From the NCBI GenBank assembly GCA_913057985.1, contig CAJXPL010000022.1, positions 1 through 41,749 on the forward strand: a stretch of DNA of 41,749 nt. The letters are read 5' to 3'. Shown here in pieces: positions 6,791 through 17,290 of this stretch. The position numbers and the translations under genes are program-made. How positions within the stretch are numbered: position 1 is the first letter of the stretch; each line of letters opens with the position of its first letter. The notes under the pieces are model-generated. The model did not search any database. It worked only from the letters and a program-made list of their open reading frames with translations, and was not told the origin of the DNA. The DNA comes from an uncultured Synechococcus sp. GTDB lineage: Bacteria > Cyanobacteriota > Cyanobacteriia > PCC-6307 > Cyanobiaceae.

Positions 6791-7267
6791 TTGCTCGTTT
6801 CTCCGACCCCCTACAGCTGCAGCAAAGCCTTCAGCGGCTATCCCTGCTGTCACCGGCAGTGGCGCCACCAGGGCCATTGCCGCTTCGTGCATGGCTACAG
6901 CCGCAGTTTCAACCTCTGGTTCGCCGCAACGGAGCTGGATGCCTGCGGGTTTGTTGTTGATTTTTCCAGCCTTCGCCCCTTCGAAGAACGCCTGAGGCAG
7001 CAGTTCGACCACACCTTTCTGGTCAATGCCGACGATCCACTGCTGGCGGAATGGCAGCGGTTGCATGACCTCCAGGCCATTGATCTCCGCGTGATGGAGA
7101 ACGTGGGCATGGAGGCCACGGCGGCCCTGATCTGGACCTGGGCCAATGAGCTGTTGCGGGAGCGGGACGGCGGTCGCACCTGTTGCTTTGGCGTGGAGGC
7201 GCGGGAGAACAGCCGCAATGCCGCCACCTACAGCGCTGTTCCCGCCTGGTTTTCAGCGCAGGGCTAA
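6791..7267 (+). CDS. 6-pyruvoyl-tetrahydropterin synthase / QueD family protein
   Basis: About 158 residues with the T-fold PTPS pattern: [10 protein letters not shown], then H-G-H-type histidines in [25 protein letters not shown] for the substrate loop, F-D-H-T-F-L-V-N for the zinc/active-site helix, and a late [10 protein letters not shown]. The family acts in queuosine (CPH4) or pterin synthesis. No in-frame ATG fits; the best start is TTG at 6791, just before the conserved region. The gene ends 15 bp inside the 3' end of clpB (convergent). Exact substrate not determined: 'C-S-K-x-F-x-x-Y-P-C' is not the usual QueD N-terminus. Confidence 0.8.
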   Translation: MLVSPTPYSCSKAFSGYPCCHRQWRHQGHCRFVHGYSRSFNLWFAATELDACGFVVDFSSLRPFEERLRQQFDHTFLVNADDPLLAEWQRLHDLQAIDLRVMENVGMEATAALIWTWANELLRERDGGRTCCFGVEARENSRNAATYSAVPAWFSAQG

Positions 7268-9841
7268 CGCGTCCGCTTCCAGCTCCACGCTGATCGCCTG
7301 CCCTTCGCTGTAACGACCCGCCAGGATCGCTTTGGCAATGGGTGTCTCCAGTTCCCGCTGCACAGCGCGTTTCAGCGGTCGTGCCCCATAGACGGGGTCA
7401 TATCCGGCATTGGCGAGCCAGTCGGCGGCCCCATCGCTCAGGCTGAGCTCCAGCTTGCGCTCAGCCAGCCGCTGGCGCAGACGTTCCACCTGAAGGGTGA
7501 CGATCTCGCGTAGTTCCTCCCGCCTGAGGCTGTGGAAGATGATCTGATCGTCGAGGCGATTGAGGAATTCCGGCCGGAAATGGGCCCGGAGAGCGTCATT
7601 CACCCGGCTTTCCATCGCTCCATGCTGCTCGGGATCGCCGGCCAGCTCCAGGATCGACTGGCTGCCGATGTTGCTGGTGAGAATCAGCACGGTGTTGGTG
7701 AAGTCCACGGAGCGGCCCTGCCCATCGGTGACACGGCCGTCATCAAGGATCTGCAGCATCACGTTGAACACATCCGGGTGGGCTTTCTCCACCTCGTCGA
7801 ACAGGATCACGGCGTAGGGCCGACGACGCACCGCTTCGGTGAGCTGGCCACCGGCCTCATAGCCCACGTAGCCGGGAGGTGCCCCGATCAAACGGCTCAC
7901 GGTGTGCTTCTCCATGTACTCCGACATGTCGATGCGAACCATGGCGTCATCGCTGTCGAACAGGCGGTTGGCGAGGGCTTTGGAGAGTTCCGTCTTGCCC
8001 ACACCCGTGGGGCCGAGGAACAGGAAGCTGGCGATGGGGCGGTTCGGATCGCTCAGCCCCGCCCTGGACCGTTGAATCGCATCGGCGACGGCGGTGACGG
8101 CCTGGTGCTGGCCGATCACCCGCTGATGCAGATCATCTTCGAGTTGCAGCAGCTTCTCCATTTCGCTCTGCACCAGCCGCGCCACAGGGATTCCGGTCCA
8201 CTTGGCGATCACCTCGGCGATGTCGTCTTCACTCACCTCCTCCCGCAGCAAGCCTTTCTCGCCAGGCTCCTCTGAGGCGATCTGGGCTTCCTGTTCGAGC
8301 AACTGCTTCTGCAGCGAGGCCAGGGTGCCGTATTCCAGTTCCGCTGCTTTGTTCAGGTCGTAGCTGCGTTTGGCCTGTTCCACCTGCAGCTGCACCCGTT
8401 CGATCTCCTCCTTGAGCGACGACAGCTCATCGATCGCTCCTTTCTCCTGCTGCCACTGGGCATTCAGGGAACTTTGCTGTTCGCCCAGTTCCGCCAGTTC
8501 CCGTTCAATCCGTTGCAAGCGTTCCTGGCTGGCGCTGTCGGATTCACGGCCGAGGGAGAGCTTCTCCATCTCCAGCTGCAGGATCTTGCGATCGATTTCA
8601 TCGATCTCCTCTGGTTTGGAGGTGATCTCCATCTTGAGGCGGGCGGCCGACTCATCCACCAGATCGATGGCCTTGTCGGGCAGGAAGCGGTCGGCGATGT
8701 AGCGGCTGCTCAACACAGCAGCAGCCACCAGGGCACTGTCGGCAATGCGCACACCGTGATGCACCTCATAGCGCTCCTTCAGACCACGCAGGATGGAGAT
8801 GGTGTCTTCCACCGTGGGTTGATCCACCAGCACCTGCTGGAAGCGACGCTCCAAGGCGGGGTCCTTTTCGATGTGCTGGCGGTGCTCGTCGAGGGTGGTG
8901 GCGCCAATGCAGCGCAGTTCCCCCCGGGCCAGCATCGGCTTGAGCAGATTGCTGGCATCCATGGCTCCACCGGTGGCGCCAGCGCCCACCACCGTGTGGA
9001 TTTCATCGATGAACAGCACGATCTGGCCTTCCGAGGCGGTGACCTCCTTGAGCACAGCTTTGAGCCGTTCCTCGAACTCACCGCGGTATTTCGCACCGGC
9101 GATCAGGGCTCCCATGTCGAGGGCGATGAGCTGACGGTTCTGCAAGGCCTGGGGCACATCGCCATTCACGATGCGCTGCGCCAATCCCTCAACAATGGCG
9201 GTCTTCCCGACCCCGGGTTCGCCGATCAGCACGGGGTTGTTTTTGGTGCGCCGGCTGAGGATCTGGATGGTGCGCCGGATCTCCTCGTCGCGACCGATCA
9301 CCGGGTCCAGCTTTCCGTCACGGGCGGCGGCCGTCAGGTCCCGTCCGTACTTCTCAAGCGATTCATAGGTCCCTTCCGGGTTTTGATCGGTCACCGTCTG
9401 GTTGCCTCGCACGGCTGTAATGGCTTGTTTGAGTTTGGGGGTGTCGATGCCTGCTTGGCTGAGCAGTTGACGCGCGCAACGGTCATCGTCCGCTAAGGCC
9501 AGCAACAGGTGTTCGATGGCGATGTAGCTGTCACTGAAACCATCGCGGGCTGTTTCGGCGCGATCCAGGCAGCTGTTCAGGGAGCGTCCCAGAAACACCG
9601 ATTCCGGTGGAGAGCCAAGACTGGGCTGCTGCCTGAGATGGCTGTCGACGGCCGCCTGGAAATTGCCGACGTCGACCCCTGCTTTGCTGAGAATGCGTCC
9701 AGCCAGACCGTTCTGCTGCAACAGCGCAAGCAGCAGATGCTCCGTTTCAAGTTGCTGATGCCTGGCGCTCTGCGCCAGTTGCTGGGCGGCGACGATGGCG
9801 GCCCAGGCTTGTTCGGTGAACTGTTCCGCCGTGGGTTGCAT
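7253..9841 (-). CDS. clpB: ClpB disaggregase chaperone
   Basis: An 862-residue AAA+ protein. The N-terminal Clp-N repeats span residues about 1-145. AAA-1 has G-E-P-G-V-G-K-T (near 205), the pore/sensor loop [12 protein letters not shown] and V-L-F-I-D-E-I-H. The M-domain coiled coil runs about 400-525, and AAA-2 has G-P-T-G-V-G-K-T (near 605), G-Y-V-G-Y-E-A-G-G and L-I-L-T-S-N-I-G. It is the full-length family size. As a cytosolic hexamer it resolubilises aggregates with DnaK. The start is the ATG at 9841. The leader contains a bulged hairpin at 9892-9927. The 3' end overlaps the convergent PTPS gene. Confidence 0.97.
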   Translation of the reverse strand: MQPTAEQFTEQAWAAIVAAQQLAQSARHQQLETEHLLLALLQQNGLAGRILSKAGVDVGNFQAAVDSHLRQQPSLGSPPESVFLGRSLNSCLDRAETARDGFSDSYIAIEHLLLALADDDRCARQLLSQAGIDTPKLKQAITAVRGNQTVTDQNPEGTYESLEKYGRDLTAAARDGKLDPVIGRDEEIRRTIQILSRRTKNNPVLIGEPGVGKTAIVEGLAQRIVNGDVPQALQNRQLIALDMGALIAGAKYRGEFEERLKAVLKEVTASEGQIVLFIDEIHTVVGAGATGGAMDASNLLKPMLARGELRCIGATTLDEHRQHIEKDPALERRFQQVLVDQPTVEDTISILRGLKERYEVHHGVRIADSALVAAAVLSSRYIADRFLPDKAIDLVDESAARLKMEITSKPEEIDEIDRKILQLEMEKLSLGRESDSASQERLQRIERELAELGEQQSSLNAQWQQEKGAIDELSSLKEEIERVQLQVEQAKRSYDLNKAAELEYGTLASLQKQLLEQEAQIASEEPGEKGLLREEVSEDDIAEVIAKWTGIPVARLVQSEMEKLLQLEDDLHQRVIGQHQAVTAVADAIQRSRAGLSDPNRPIASFLFLGPTGVGKTELSKALANRLFDSDDAMVRIDMSEYMEKHTVSRLIGAPPGYVGYEAGGQLTEAVRRRPYAVILFDEVEKAHPDVFNVMLQILDDGRVTDGQGRSVDFTNTVLILTSNIGSQSILELAGDPEQHGAMESRVNDALRAHFRPEFLNRLDDQIIFHSLRREELREIVTLQVERLRQRLAERKLELSLSDGAADWLANAGYDPVYGARPLKRAVQRELETPIAKAILAGRYSEGQAISVELEADALALR

Positions 9842-9891
9842 CTCGGATGCGTTTCAACTGGGTTCACCGTATGGGGCTTGTTCCGTTTTCA

Positions 9892-9927
9892 GTGGGGGCA
9901 AACCGAAGCCTTTGGATCGGTCCCCAC
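9892..9927. promoter_or_regulatory. bulged hairpin upstream of clpB
   Basis: GTGGGG (9892-9897) pairs with CCCCAC (9922-9927), and ACCGA (9902-9906) with TCGGT (9917-9921), leaving a 4-nt bulge and a 10-nt loop. It lies about 50 bp before the clpB start, and about 58 bp before the divergent small gene at 9985. The 9-mer GGCAAACCG occurs twice, at 9897-9905 and 9938-9946. Regulatory role is inferred from position only. Confidence 0.35.
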
Positions 9928-9984
9928 GCCAGGGAGCGGCAAACCGGGGTGTCTTTTTAGAGTTTGCCGAACCCTTGGATGCCA

Positions 9985-10194
9985 ATGCCTGATCAGCCGC
10001 TGGTGGACTCCCTCGTGCAGCAGGGTCTAGCGCTCGCAGCAACGGCTGGCGGTGAGCTGGAACGCAGCTGTTGGATGGTGGTGCATGAGCACCACCACGG
10101 TGTGAAACCCACGGAGTACGACATCCGGGAAATCGACGAGGATCTCTATCTGGCTGTGTTGCAGGCGGCCAAGCAGGCTCAGTCCGCCGTTTGA
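9985..10194 (+). CDS. small conserved protein, unknown
   Basis: A 69-residue protein starting M-P-D-Q-P-L-V-D-S-L-V. ATG 9979 and TTG 9964 are in-frame alternatives. It contains W-M-V-V-H-E-H-H-H-G-V-K-P-T-E-Y-D-I-R-E-I-D-E-D-L-Y; the HEHHHG run could bind metal, but that is speculation. Not recognised by function. It is divergent from clpB, with about 140 bp between the starts, and ends exactly adjacent to the stop of the convergent gene at 10195 with no spacing. Confidence 0.6.
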   Translation: MPDQPLVDSLVQQGLALAATAGGELERSCWMVVHEHHHGVKPTEYDIREIDEDLYLAVLQAAKQAQSAV

Positions 10195-10488
10195 TCAGCC
10201 GTTGAGCAGCTTCCGCAGAAGCGCGCGGTGAGCGTTTTCGGCTTCGATGCTCTCCCTCATCTCTTTGGGGAGTCGGGCCTCAAGGATGTCCTGTTTTTTC
10301 ATCTCCGTGGCATAGCGGCTGCTGAACGCGCTGAAGCGATCGAGATACGACCTTGCTACCTCTGGGGTGAAGGCAATCACCTCCAGAGCGTGTTTGAAGT
10401 GGAGGTAGGACACGGTCCACTCCACCAGCTCGTCAAAACTCTGCAGGCCAAGCGGGTTCTCAGGAAGCGTCATCGCTGCATCGCCCAT
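10195..10488 (-). CDS. helical protein, unknown
   Basis: A 97-residue protein starting at ATG 10488 (MGDAAMTLPENP). A TTG at 10500 would add four residues and overlap the previous gene. It is predicted mainly helical: E-L-V-E-W-T-V-S-Y-L-H-F-K-H-A-L-E-V-I-A-F, then A-R-S-Y-L-D-R-F-S-A-F, and a charged C-terminal helix (K-E-M-R-E-S-I-E-A-E-N-A-H-R-A-L-L-R-K-L-L). No family recognised. It lies 4 bp after the unknown gene 10493-10894 and is the last gene of the petJ - Nif11 chain. Confidence 0.65.
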   Translation of the reverse strand: MGDAAMTLPENPLGLQSFDELVEWTVSYLHFKHALEVIAFTPEVARSYLDRFSAFSSRYATEMKKQDILEARLPKEMRESIEAENAHRALLRKLLNG

Positions 10489-10492
10489 GGCT

Positions 10493-10894
10493 TCAACCAA
10501 AACCCTTGGCTTTGGCCTTGGCCTGTGCCGTTAGGTCCTTCAACCGGCCGTTGAGCAGAGCCTCGCGTTCACGCTCTGCCCCCACATGGGGGGCGATCTC
10601 CACCCCAGCGGCCTGCATGGCCTGCATCGCTGCGGCCTCATCTGCTGACCCTGTGTCACTGCTGAGGTAGCGCTCCACGGCAGCAGCACCTGGGGCGTCC
10701 GCAGCGAAGTACACCGTTCCCGGACCTCGCCGCTCGATGGTTTGCTGCCGCTGCCGGCGGCGCTGCTGCACGCTCGCCCAGAGCCGGCCTTGATTGGCGG
10801 TCATGAAGGCGTTCAGGTCCGCGGCGTCGGTGTCTTCCGCCAGGGCCATGCTGGTGCCGTCGATGAAATCACTGAGCAGGGTGACAACGGCCAT
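10493..10894 (-). CDS. unknown protein coupled to the Nif11-like gene
   Basis: A 133-residue protein starting M-A-V-V-T-L-L-S-D-F-I-D-G. The ATG (10894-10892) overlaps the stop of the Nif11-like gene (TGATG), so this start is preferred over a longer frame to 11005 that would read through the tandem repeat. The middle is strongly basic (Q-Q-R-R-R-Q-R-Q-Q-T-I-E-R-R), followed by G-P-G-T-V-Y-F-A-A-D-A-P-G-A-A-A-V-E-R-Y-L and an alanine/lysine-rich end (A-Q-A-K-A-K-A-K-G-F-G). No function recognised; coupling to the leader-family gene is its only contextual clue. Confidence 0.65.
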   Translation of the reverse strand: MAVVTLLSDFIDGTSMALAEDTDAADLNAFMTANQGRLWASVQQRRRQRQQTIERRGPGTVYFAADAPGAAAVERYLSSDTGSADEAAAMQAMQAAGVEIAPHVGAEREREALLNGRLKDLTAQAKAKAKGFG

Positions 10895-11181
10895 CAGGTC
10901 TTTGGTGGTTGCGGGGCTGTTGATTGGGAGGCTGTTGATTGCGAGGGATTCGATTGGAAGGGTGGTGATTGAAACGAGCGCTGGATTCGGCTGGTTTCGA
11001 ACCAACTGGTGATGGCTGATTCGCGGGCGTCGTCGCAGAGATCCCGCTGGATCACATTGAAGCCGTGGCGGCGTGCCAGGGCCAACAGTTGATCGTCATC
11101 ACGGCATTGGGCCGCATCACGCCGCAAGCCCTGGTGGTGCTCCACAGCCCGCAAAAAATCGCGAAGAGCTTCACGACTCAT
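10894..11181 (-). CDS. Nif11-like leader-family protein with pentapeptide-repeat tail
   Basis: A 95-residue protein. Residues 1-52 match the Nif11 domain layout: M-S-x-E-A-L-x-x-F-L near the start, a central helix, D-Q-L-L-A-L-A-R-R-H-G-F and a final acidic turn. Nif11 domains often serve as leader peptides of ribosomal peptide natural products such as cyanobacterial prochlorosins, but many members have no known role. Here there is no double-glycine cleavage site. The tail has no cysteine and consists of four in-frame pentapeptides, FQSPP, FQSNP, SQSTA and SQSTA (residues 70-89). ATG 11181 overlaps the petJ stop by 4 bp (ATGA), and its own stop overlaps the next start. Confidence 0.75.
   Translation of the reverse strand: MSREALRDFLRAVEHHQGLRRDAAQCRDDDQLLALARRHGFNVIQRDLCDDARESAITSWFETSRIQRSFQSPPFQSNPSQSTASQSTAPQPPKT
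10915..10974 (-). repeat. four 15-bp tandem repeats inside the Nif11-like gene
   Basis: Units at 10915-10929, 10930-10944, 10945-10959 and 10960-10974, given on the plus strand: GGCTGTTGATTGGGA, GGCTGTTGATTGCGA, GGGATTCGATTGGAA, GGGTGGTGATTGAAA. The first two differ at one base; the others are more diverged. The period is five codons, so copy-number change would keep the reading frame of the minus-strand gene. Confidence 0.85.
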
Positions 11182-11555
11182 CGCCTGGACCAGCCCAATT
11201 CGGCCCGTTGTTCCACGTAGGTGGCCACCGCCATGATCTCCTCTTCACTCAGTTTGTCGGCATAGCTGGGCATGGCATTCAGCCCATCCTCGATCTCATG
11301 CTCCAGGGCCTCCAGCGGGGAGCTGGAGTAGGTCTCCACATGGTCGTTCAAGTCGCTGATCTTCAGTGTTCTGTTGGCGCGGATCACATTGCCGCCCCCC
11401 ATGTGACAAGCCGCACAGTTGCTGTTGAAAATCTGCTCACCTCGCTCCAAGGCGGAGCTTTCGATCGTGTCGACCGCTATCGCCGGAGCAGACAGCAGGC
11501 CTGTTGCGCCAACGATCAACAGCAATGTCAGCATCAGGCCTGATAGGCGTGCCAT
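11178..11555 (-). CDS. petJ: cytochrome c6-type lumenal c-type cytochrome
   Basis: A 125-residue precursor. The signal peptide spans residues 1-27 (A-P-A-I-A before V-D). The haem motif C-A-A-C-H is at 47-51, followed by M-G-G-G-N-V-I-x-A-N-x-T-L-K. The axial methionine is M95 in N-A-M-P-S-Y. This is the class I c6 layout: a soluble lumenal carrier from cytochrome b6f to photosystem I or oxidase, interchangeable with plastocyanin. I start at ATG 11555 because GAGGGGGG sits 5 nt upstream; a TTG at 11570 is possible. It lies downstream of petE, separated by the petE terminator, and heads the Nif11-like chain. It could be one of the divergent c6 paralogues, so the symbol is tentative. Confidence 0.88.
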   Translation of the reverse strand: MARLSGLMLTLLLIVGATGLLSAPAIAVDTIESSALERGEQIFNSNCAACHMGGGNVIRANRTLKISDLNDHVETYSSSPLEALEHEIEDGLNAMPSYADKLSEEEIMAVATYVEQRAELGWSRR

Positions 11556-11597
11556 CGCAACCCCCCTCAATGCCCCAAACTATCCACCGTTGCCGGC

Positions 11598-11637
11598 AAA
11601 AAAAAGAACCCCAGGCTGTGGTTGATACACAGCCCGG
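11598..11637 (-). terminator. intrinsic terminator of petE
   Basis: On the minus strand CCGGGCTGTG (11637-11628) and CACAGCCTGG (11620-11611) form a stem with one mismatch around a 7-nt loop. It is followed by GTTC and an uninterrupted run of eight T (11605-11598). It lies 51 bp after the petE stop and just before the petJ start, so the two genes should be separate transcripts. Confidence 0.9.
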
Positions 11638-11688
11638 AGCTTTCAGTTCAGTTTGAGATGTTCAGAGATTTCCTCAGAAATCCAGAGA

Positions 11689-12048
11689 TCACTCAACGAT
11701 CACCTTGCCGACCATGCCAGCACCGCGGTGGGGCTCGCAGTAGAAGTCGTAGGTGCCAGCGGTGGCGAAGGTTTCCTCCCAGGATTCGCCGGGGTTGAAG
11801 GCGAGGTCAGAGTGGCTGTACTCGTCGTGGCCTTCGAAAACAGCGTTGTGAGGAGCCAGTTTGTTGTTGACGAACTTGACGGTGTCGCCGGACTTGATGT
11901 TCACGGTGGCGGGCTCGAAGGCGAGCATGCCGCCGTCGGTACCGAGCTTCACTTCAACAGTGGCGGCTTGAGCGCTGCCGACGTTGAGGCCGATCAGCAT
12001 CAGGAAGGCGCAGCAGGCGGCTGCAATGGTGCGGATGACGGAGCGCAT
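11689..12048 (-). CDS. petE: plastocyanin precursor
   Basis: A 119-residue precursor. The signal peptide ends at about residue 29 (V-G-S-A-Q-A-A). The mature cupredoxin carries the copper ligands H67 (L-A-P-H-N), C104, H107 and M112 in [13 protein letters not shown]. It shuttles electrons in the thylakoid lumen from cytochrome b6f to photosystem I. Start ATG 12048 ([10 protein letters not shown]); an ATG at 12069 would add seven residues. Its promoter must lie within or near the 3' end of the epimerase gene (stop at 12056). A strong terminator follows. Confidence 0.97.
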   Translation of the reverse strand: MRSVIRTIAAACCAFLMLIGLNVGSAQAATVEVKLGTDGGMLAFEPATVNIKSGDTVKFVNNKLAPHNAVFEGHDEYSHSDLAFNPGESWEETFATAGTYDFYCEPHRGAGMVGKVIVE

Positions 12049-12055
12049 GAAAGTG

Positions 12056-13075
12056 CTAGGTCGATGCATTGACCTTACGCGCGGGTCTGGGGGTTCCGCG
12101 GTTGGGTAGGCCGGAATCGCTAAGAACTGTTGCCAAGTCAGGGGCATGGCTGCTGCCGCCGAAACGTTCCGGCTGCGTCACCGGGTCATGAATGAAGTGG
12201 CGCTGGCGAATGCTGAACCGGTCCCAGGCATTCACTTCGATCGGCAGAACGCGGATCAGGGTCTCAATCAGCCATGGCCAGAGCGGAATGCCGGGCATTC
12301 GGGCCACACCGCGCCAGCGGCAGAGGGTTTTCACGGTGTCGTTCACTGAGATGGCCGCTTGTCCCATCACCACCCGACGCAGGGCGCCTTGCCCGGGTTC
12401 TCGGTTCGGTTCATGGGGGCGTGTGGCCAAGAGGCCACAGATGCGGGCGATGTCTTCCGCATGGATGAAGTGGAAGCTCGCATCCACCCGTAGCCAGCGG
12501 GCCAGCCAGAGCCAACGGCTGACTTCAGCCAAACCTTCGGTGAGGTAGCTCGTAGGGAAGGGGCTGGTGCCGTCGACCCGTCCACCGAACACCAAGGTGG
12601 GAAACACCGCGACGACTTTGCTGGCCAGAGGGTGCTGCTCAAGATCCCTGAGGCAGCGAGCCTTGGTTTGGATGTATTCCGTGCCGTAGGCCAGAGCTTC
12701 CGGCAGGGGGCGCAGGTGCCGATCGAGCACACTGGCCGTTGAGAAGTAAATGATCTGCTCCAACTTGCTGGGATCGAGAAGCGCCAGCATCCGTTTCACC
12801 GCCAGCACATTCACCTGTTCGGCCCGCTCGGGGTCACCCCAGGCCGTGGCGGTATGAATCACCCGGTTCACCAAGGCCAGCTCGTCAGCGAACCGTTCGG
12901 TGTCCCTCAGGTCACCTACCAGAAGGCGGATGCGTGGATGGTCTGCTGAAACAGCCGTGAGTTTGGAGGGATCCCGCAGCCAGAGCAGCAGCTCCGCATC
13001 GGAATGATCCAGCAGCCAGCGGGAGATGTACTGACCGACGCAACCGCTGGCGCCGGTCACCAGGATGCGGGTCAA
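12056..13075 (-). CDS. NAD(P)-dependent epimerase/dehydratase (extended SDR)
   Basis: A 339-residue protein. The N-terminal Rossmann motif is [10 protein letters not shown] (residues 7-16). V-G-D-L-R-D follows near 54, and a short-chain dehydrogenase active site: S-T-A-S-V near 121-125 and a Y-x-x-x-K-type Y-I-Q-T-K near 143-147. The C-terminal half resembles NAD-dependent epimerases and 3-beta-HSD-like enzymes. Substrate unknown. Its ATG overlaps the hemE stop by 4 bp (13072-13075), so it is translated together with hemE. This suggests, but does not show, a tetrapyrrole- or pigment-related role. Confidence 0.85.
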   Translation of the reverse strand: MTRILVTGASGCVGQYISRWLLDHSDAELLLWLRDPSKLTAVSADHPRIRLLVGDLRDTERFADELALVNRVIHTATAWGDPERAEQVNVLAVKRMLALLDPSKLEQIIYFSTASVLDRHLRPLPEALAYGTEYIQTKARCLRDLEQHPLASKVVAVFPTLVFGGRVDGTSPFPTSYLTEGLAEVSRWLWLARWLRVDASFHFIHAEDIARICGLLATRPHEPNREPGQGALRRVVMGQAAISVNDTVKTLCRWRGVARMPGIPLWPWLIETLIRVLPIEVNAWDRFSIRQRHFIHDPVTQPERFGGSSHAPDLATVLSDSGLPNRGTPRPARKVNAST

Positions 13076-14130
13076 ACGACAGCCCCGAGACGGTCCATCA
13101 CGCTCTTGCCAGCACGGAAGAAGGCTTCACCATTTTCTTCCGGAGTTCCCGGCAAGATGCCGTGGCCCAGATTGAGGATGTGCTTGCGACCGCGGGCTTT
13201 GCGCACGCAGTCATCGATGCGGGCTTCAATCGCCTCCGGGGTGCCGAACAACAGGCCGGGGTCAACATTGCCTTGAACACCCACGTGCTCGGGCAGCCGT
13301 GCCAGTGCTTCGGCCATGTCCACCGTCCAGTCGAGCGAAACGATGTCAACTCCGGTGTTGGCCATCCGCTCGATCACGCCGGCACTGCCGGAGATGTAGA
13401 GGATGAAGGGGGTGTCGGGGTGTGTCTGCTTGACCAGATCCACCACTTTCTTCTGATACGGGGCGGCGAAGGTGTCGTAGTCCGCAGGGCTCAGCTGGCC
13501 CGCCCAGGAATCAAACATCTGCACCACCTGGGCGCCGGAATCAATCTGGTAGCGCAGGTAATTGGCGATCGACTCCGCGAAGTGGTCGAGCAGTTTGTGA
13601 AGGATGTCGGGCTCGCGGAAGGCCATGGCCTTGATCACCGCGTAGTTCTTGCTGCTCTTGCCTTCCACCACGTAGGCGGCCAGGGTCCAGGGAGCACCAA
13701 CGAAGCCGAGAACAGCTGCTTCGTTGCCGACGCTTTGGCGCAGACGACCCAGCACTTCGCCCACGAAGGGCATCGACTCGGCGGGGTTCAGAGGGCGCAG
13801 GGCATCCACCTGGGCCATGGTCCTGATCGGATCGCCAATCTGGGGTCCTTTGCTCTCGATGATGTCGAAATCGATCCCCATGCCCGGCAACGGCGTGAGG
13901 ATGTCGGAGAACAGGATCACGCCGTCGGGCTTGAAGGCGTGGAACGGCTGCATCGAGATCTCGTAGGAGAGATCAGGGTTTTCGGAACGTTCCCGGAAGC
14001 TGGGGTACTTGTCCCGCAGGTCCCGGTAGATCTTCATGTAGCGACCGGCCTGGCGCATCATCCACACGGGAGGACGCTCCACCGATTCACCGCGCGCAGC
14101 GCGCAGGAGCAGGGGTAAAGAGTCGCTCAT
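13072..14130 (-). CDS. hemE: uroporphyrinogen decarboxylase
   Basis: A 352-residue enzyme converting uroporphyrinogen III to coproporphyrinogen III, the branch step towards haem and chlorophyll. Visible signatures: [13 protein letters not shown] (about residues 20-32, the family's first signature), [20 protein letters not shown], and the late [13 protein letters not shown]. Full family length. ATG 14130 is preceded by an alternative TTG 14133. It lies upstream of and overlaps the epimerase gene. A hairpin at 14169-14187 separates it from glgB. Confidence 0.97.
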   Translation of the reverse strand: MSDSLPLLLRAARGESVERPPVWMMRQAGRYMKIYRDLRDKYPSFRERSENPDLSYEISMQPFHAFKPDGVILFSDILTPLPGMGIDFDIIESKGPQIGDPIRTMAQVDALRPLNPAESMPFVGEVLGRLRQSVGNEAAVLGFVGAPWTLAAYVVEGKSSKNYAVIKAMAFREPDILHKLLDHFAESIANYLRYQIDSGAQVVQMFDSWAGQLSPADYDTFAAPYQKKVVDLVKQTHPDTPFILYISGSAGVIERMANTGVDIVSLDWTVDMAEALARLPEHVGVQGNVDPGLLFGTPEAIEARIDDCVRKARGRKHILNLGHGILPGTPEENGEAFFRAGKSVMDRLGAVV

Positions 14131-14168
14131 CAAGGCCGGTCAGGTCAGCCGGAAACCTACCCGAATCA

Positions 14169-14187
14169 AAGGCTCCGCTAGAGCCTT
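14169..14187 (-). terminator. hairpin after glgB
   Basis: AAGGCTC (14169-14175) and GAGCCTT (14181-14187) form a perfect 7-bp stem with loop CGCTA. On the minus strand it lies 24 bp after the glgB stop and is followed by TTGATTCGG, a weak T-tract. Probable glgB terminator, upstream of hemE. Confidence 0.6.
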
Positions 14188-14211
14188 ACCGCTTCATTGT
14201 CATCACCTTCG

Positions 14212-16509
<2,298 letters not shown>

Positions 16510-16513
16510 GGGA

Positions 16514-16560
16514 GATCTGTGAATTGGGCGAGATGTTAAGCCCGATTTACGAAACAGATC
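16514..16560. promoter_or_regulatory. nested inverted repeat directly upstream of glgB
   Basis: Outer arms GATCTGT (16514-16520) / ACAGATC (16554-16560) enclose inner arms GGGC (16526-16529) / GCCC (16540-16543). In glgB mRNA the structure would end 4 nt before the start codon and cover the place where a ribosome-binding site should be. It could equally terminate the DUF3887-like gene upstream (stop at 16570). Function inferred from position only. Confidence 0.35.
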
Positions 16561-16569
16561 CGCTGTTGA

Positions 16570-17280
16570 TCAGACGAAGTCTCGGGAAATGTCGACGTTG
16601 ATGATCCGACCGCTTGCGTCAAAGATCACGAACAGGTTGGTGGTGGCCTGGCCGAAGGCGACAGCCACCAGCACGAGCTGCTGATCGCCGCCTTGATGGG
16701 CGATCACAGCGTCCTTGACCTTGCGGAATCCACCTGACACCTTGCTGAGCTTGGTCCATTTGCGTTCCAGATCTCCCGGGGCCAGCTCCTCCTGGAGTTG
16801 GAGGGACATCTTGGATCGCGCGGCAATCCAGCGTCCTGCTGCCAGGTCGCGGGTGAAGTCGAGGGCCGTTGTTTCGATCGGCTGGATCCGGTCGCTCCAC
16901 TTCCAGGCGAGCAGTTTGCCGTCCTCATCCAGCACCATCAGCACCCCTTCGTCACCGGATGCAGTGTTCACCACCGCATCGATGGTTGTTGTGTTGTAGC
17001 CAGGGGTCACGCTGACAACGCGGGATGCATCAATCGCCGCGCGTTGGTTCAGGCGCGCCTGGACGGTGTTCATATCAACGCTGGTCTGAACCGGGGCTGC
17101 GAGAGCGTCATGCATGACGTCTCCCTGGCGATTTTTGAGCGCCTCCAGCAGCAGTTCAGCCGCCGCCGTTGCCTGGGCTGGGGTGAGTTCGGTTCTGGTG
17201 AGTTGCTCCGCTGCTGCGGGACTGATCAACCCCATGGGAGCCGACAGAGCGATGGCCAGCAGGGCAGCGGAGAGCTTCAA
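16570..17280 (-). CDS. secreted DUF3887-like protein
   Basis: A 236-residue protein with an N-terminal signal peptide (hydrophobic residues 3-18, cleavage near S-P-A-A-A at about 24). The remainder has two similar-looking alpha/beta parts, E-L-L-L-E-A-L-K-N-R-Q-G-D-V near the start and F-T-R-D-L-A-A-G-R-W-I-A-A-R-S near 140, each followed by strands, as in DUF3887/NTF2-like secreted proteins. Function unknown; probably periplasmic. The start appears to be TTG at 17280 (no ATG or GTG fits the signal peptide), 10 bp after the CocE-type gene, so the two are co-transcribed. Confidence 0.7.
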   Translation of the reverse strand: MKLSAALLAIALSAPMGLISPAAAEQLTRTELTPAQATAAAELLLEALKNRQGDVMHDALAAPVQTSVDMNTVQARLNQRAAIDASRVVSVTPGYNTTTIDAVVNTASGDEGVLMVLDEDGKLLAWKWSDRIQPIETTALDFTRDLAAGRWIAARSKMSLQLQEELAPGDLERKWTKLSKVSGGFRKVKDAVIAHQGGDQQLVLVAVAFGQATTNLFVIFDASGRIINVDISRDFV

Positions 17281-17290
17281 AGCACAAACG

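Noticed and set aside
8474-9496. Long open frame on the plus strand opposite clpB (340 codons)
   Set aside because: Antisense shadow of clpB: high GC keeps the reverse frame open, the protein is low-complexity and has no recognisable motif.
10915-10974. CRISPR array
   Set aside because: Repeats are 15 bp, directly adjacent without spacers, and in frame with a coding gene. No Cas gene is present; no other regular repeat array seen.
10894-11181. Lanthipeptide (prochlorosin-type) precursor
   Set aside because: The leader family fits, but the tail has no cysteine, there is no GG cleavage site, and no LanM-like enzyme lies in the window. Kept only as a Nif11-like protein.
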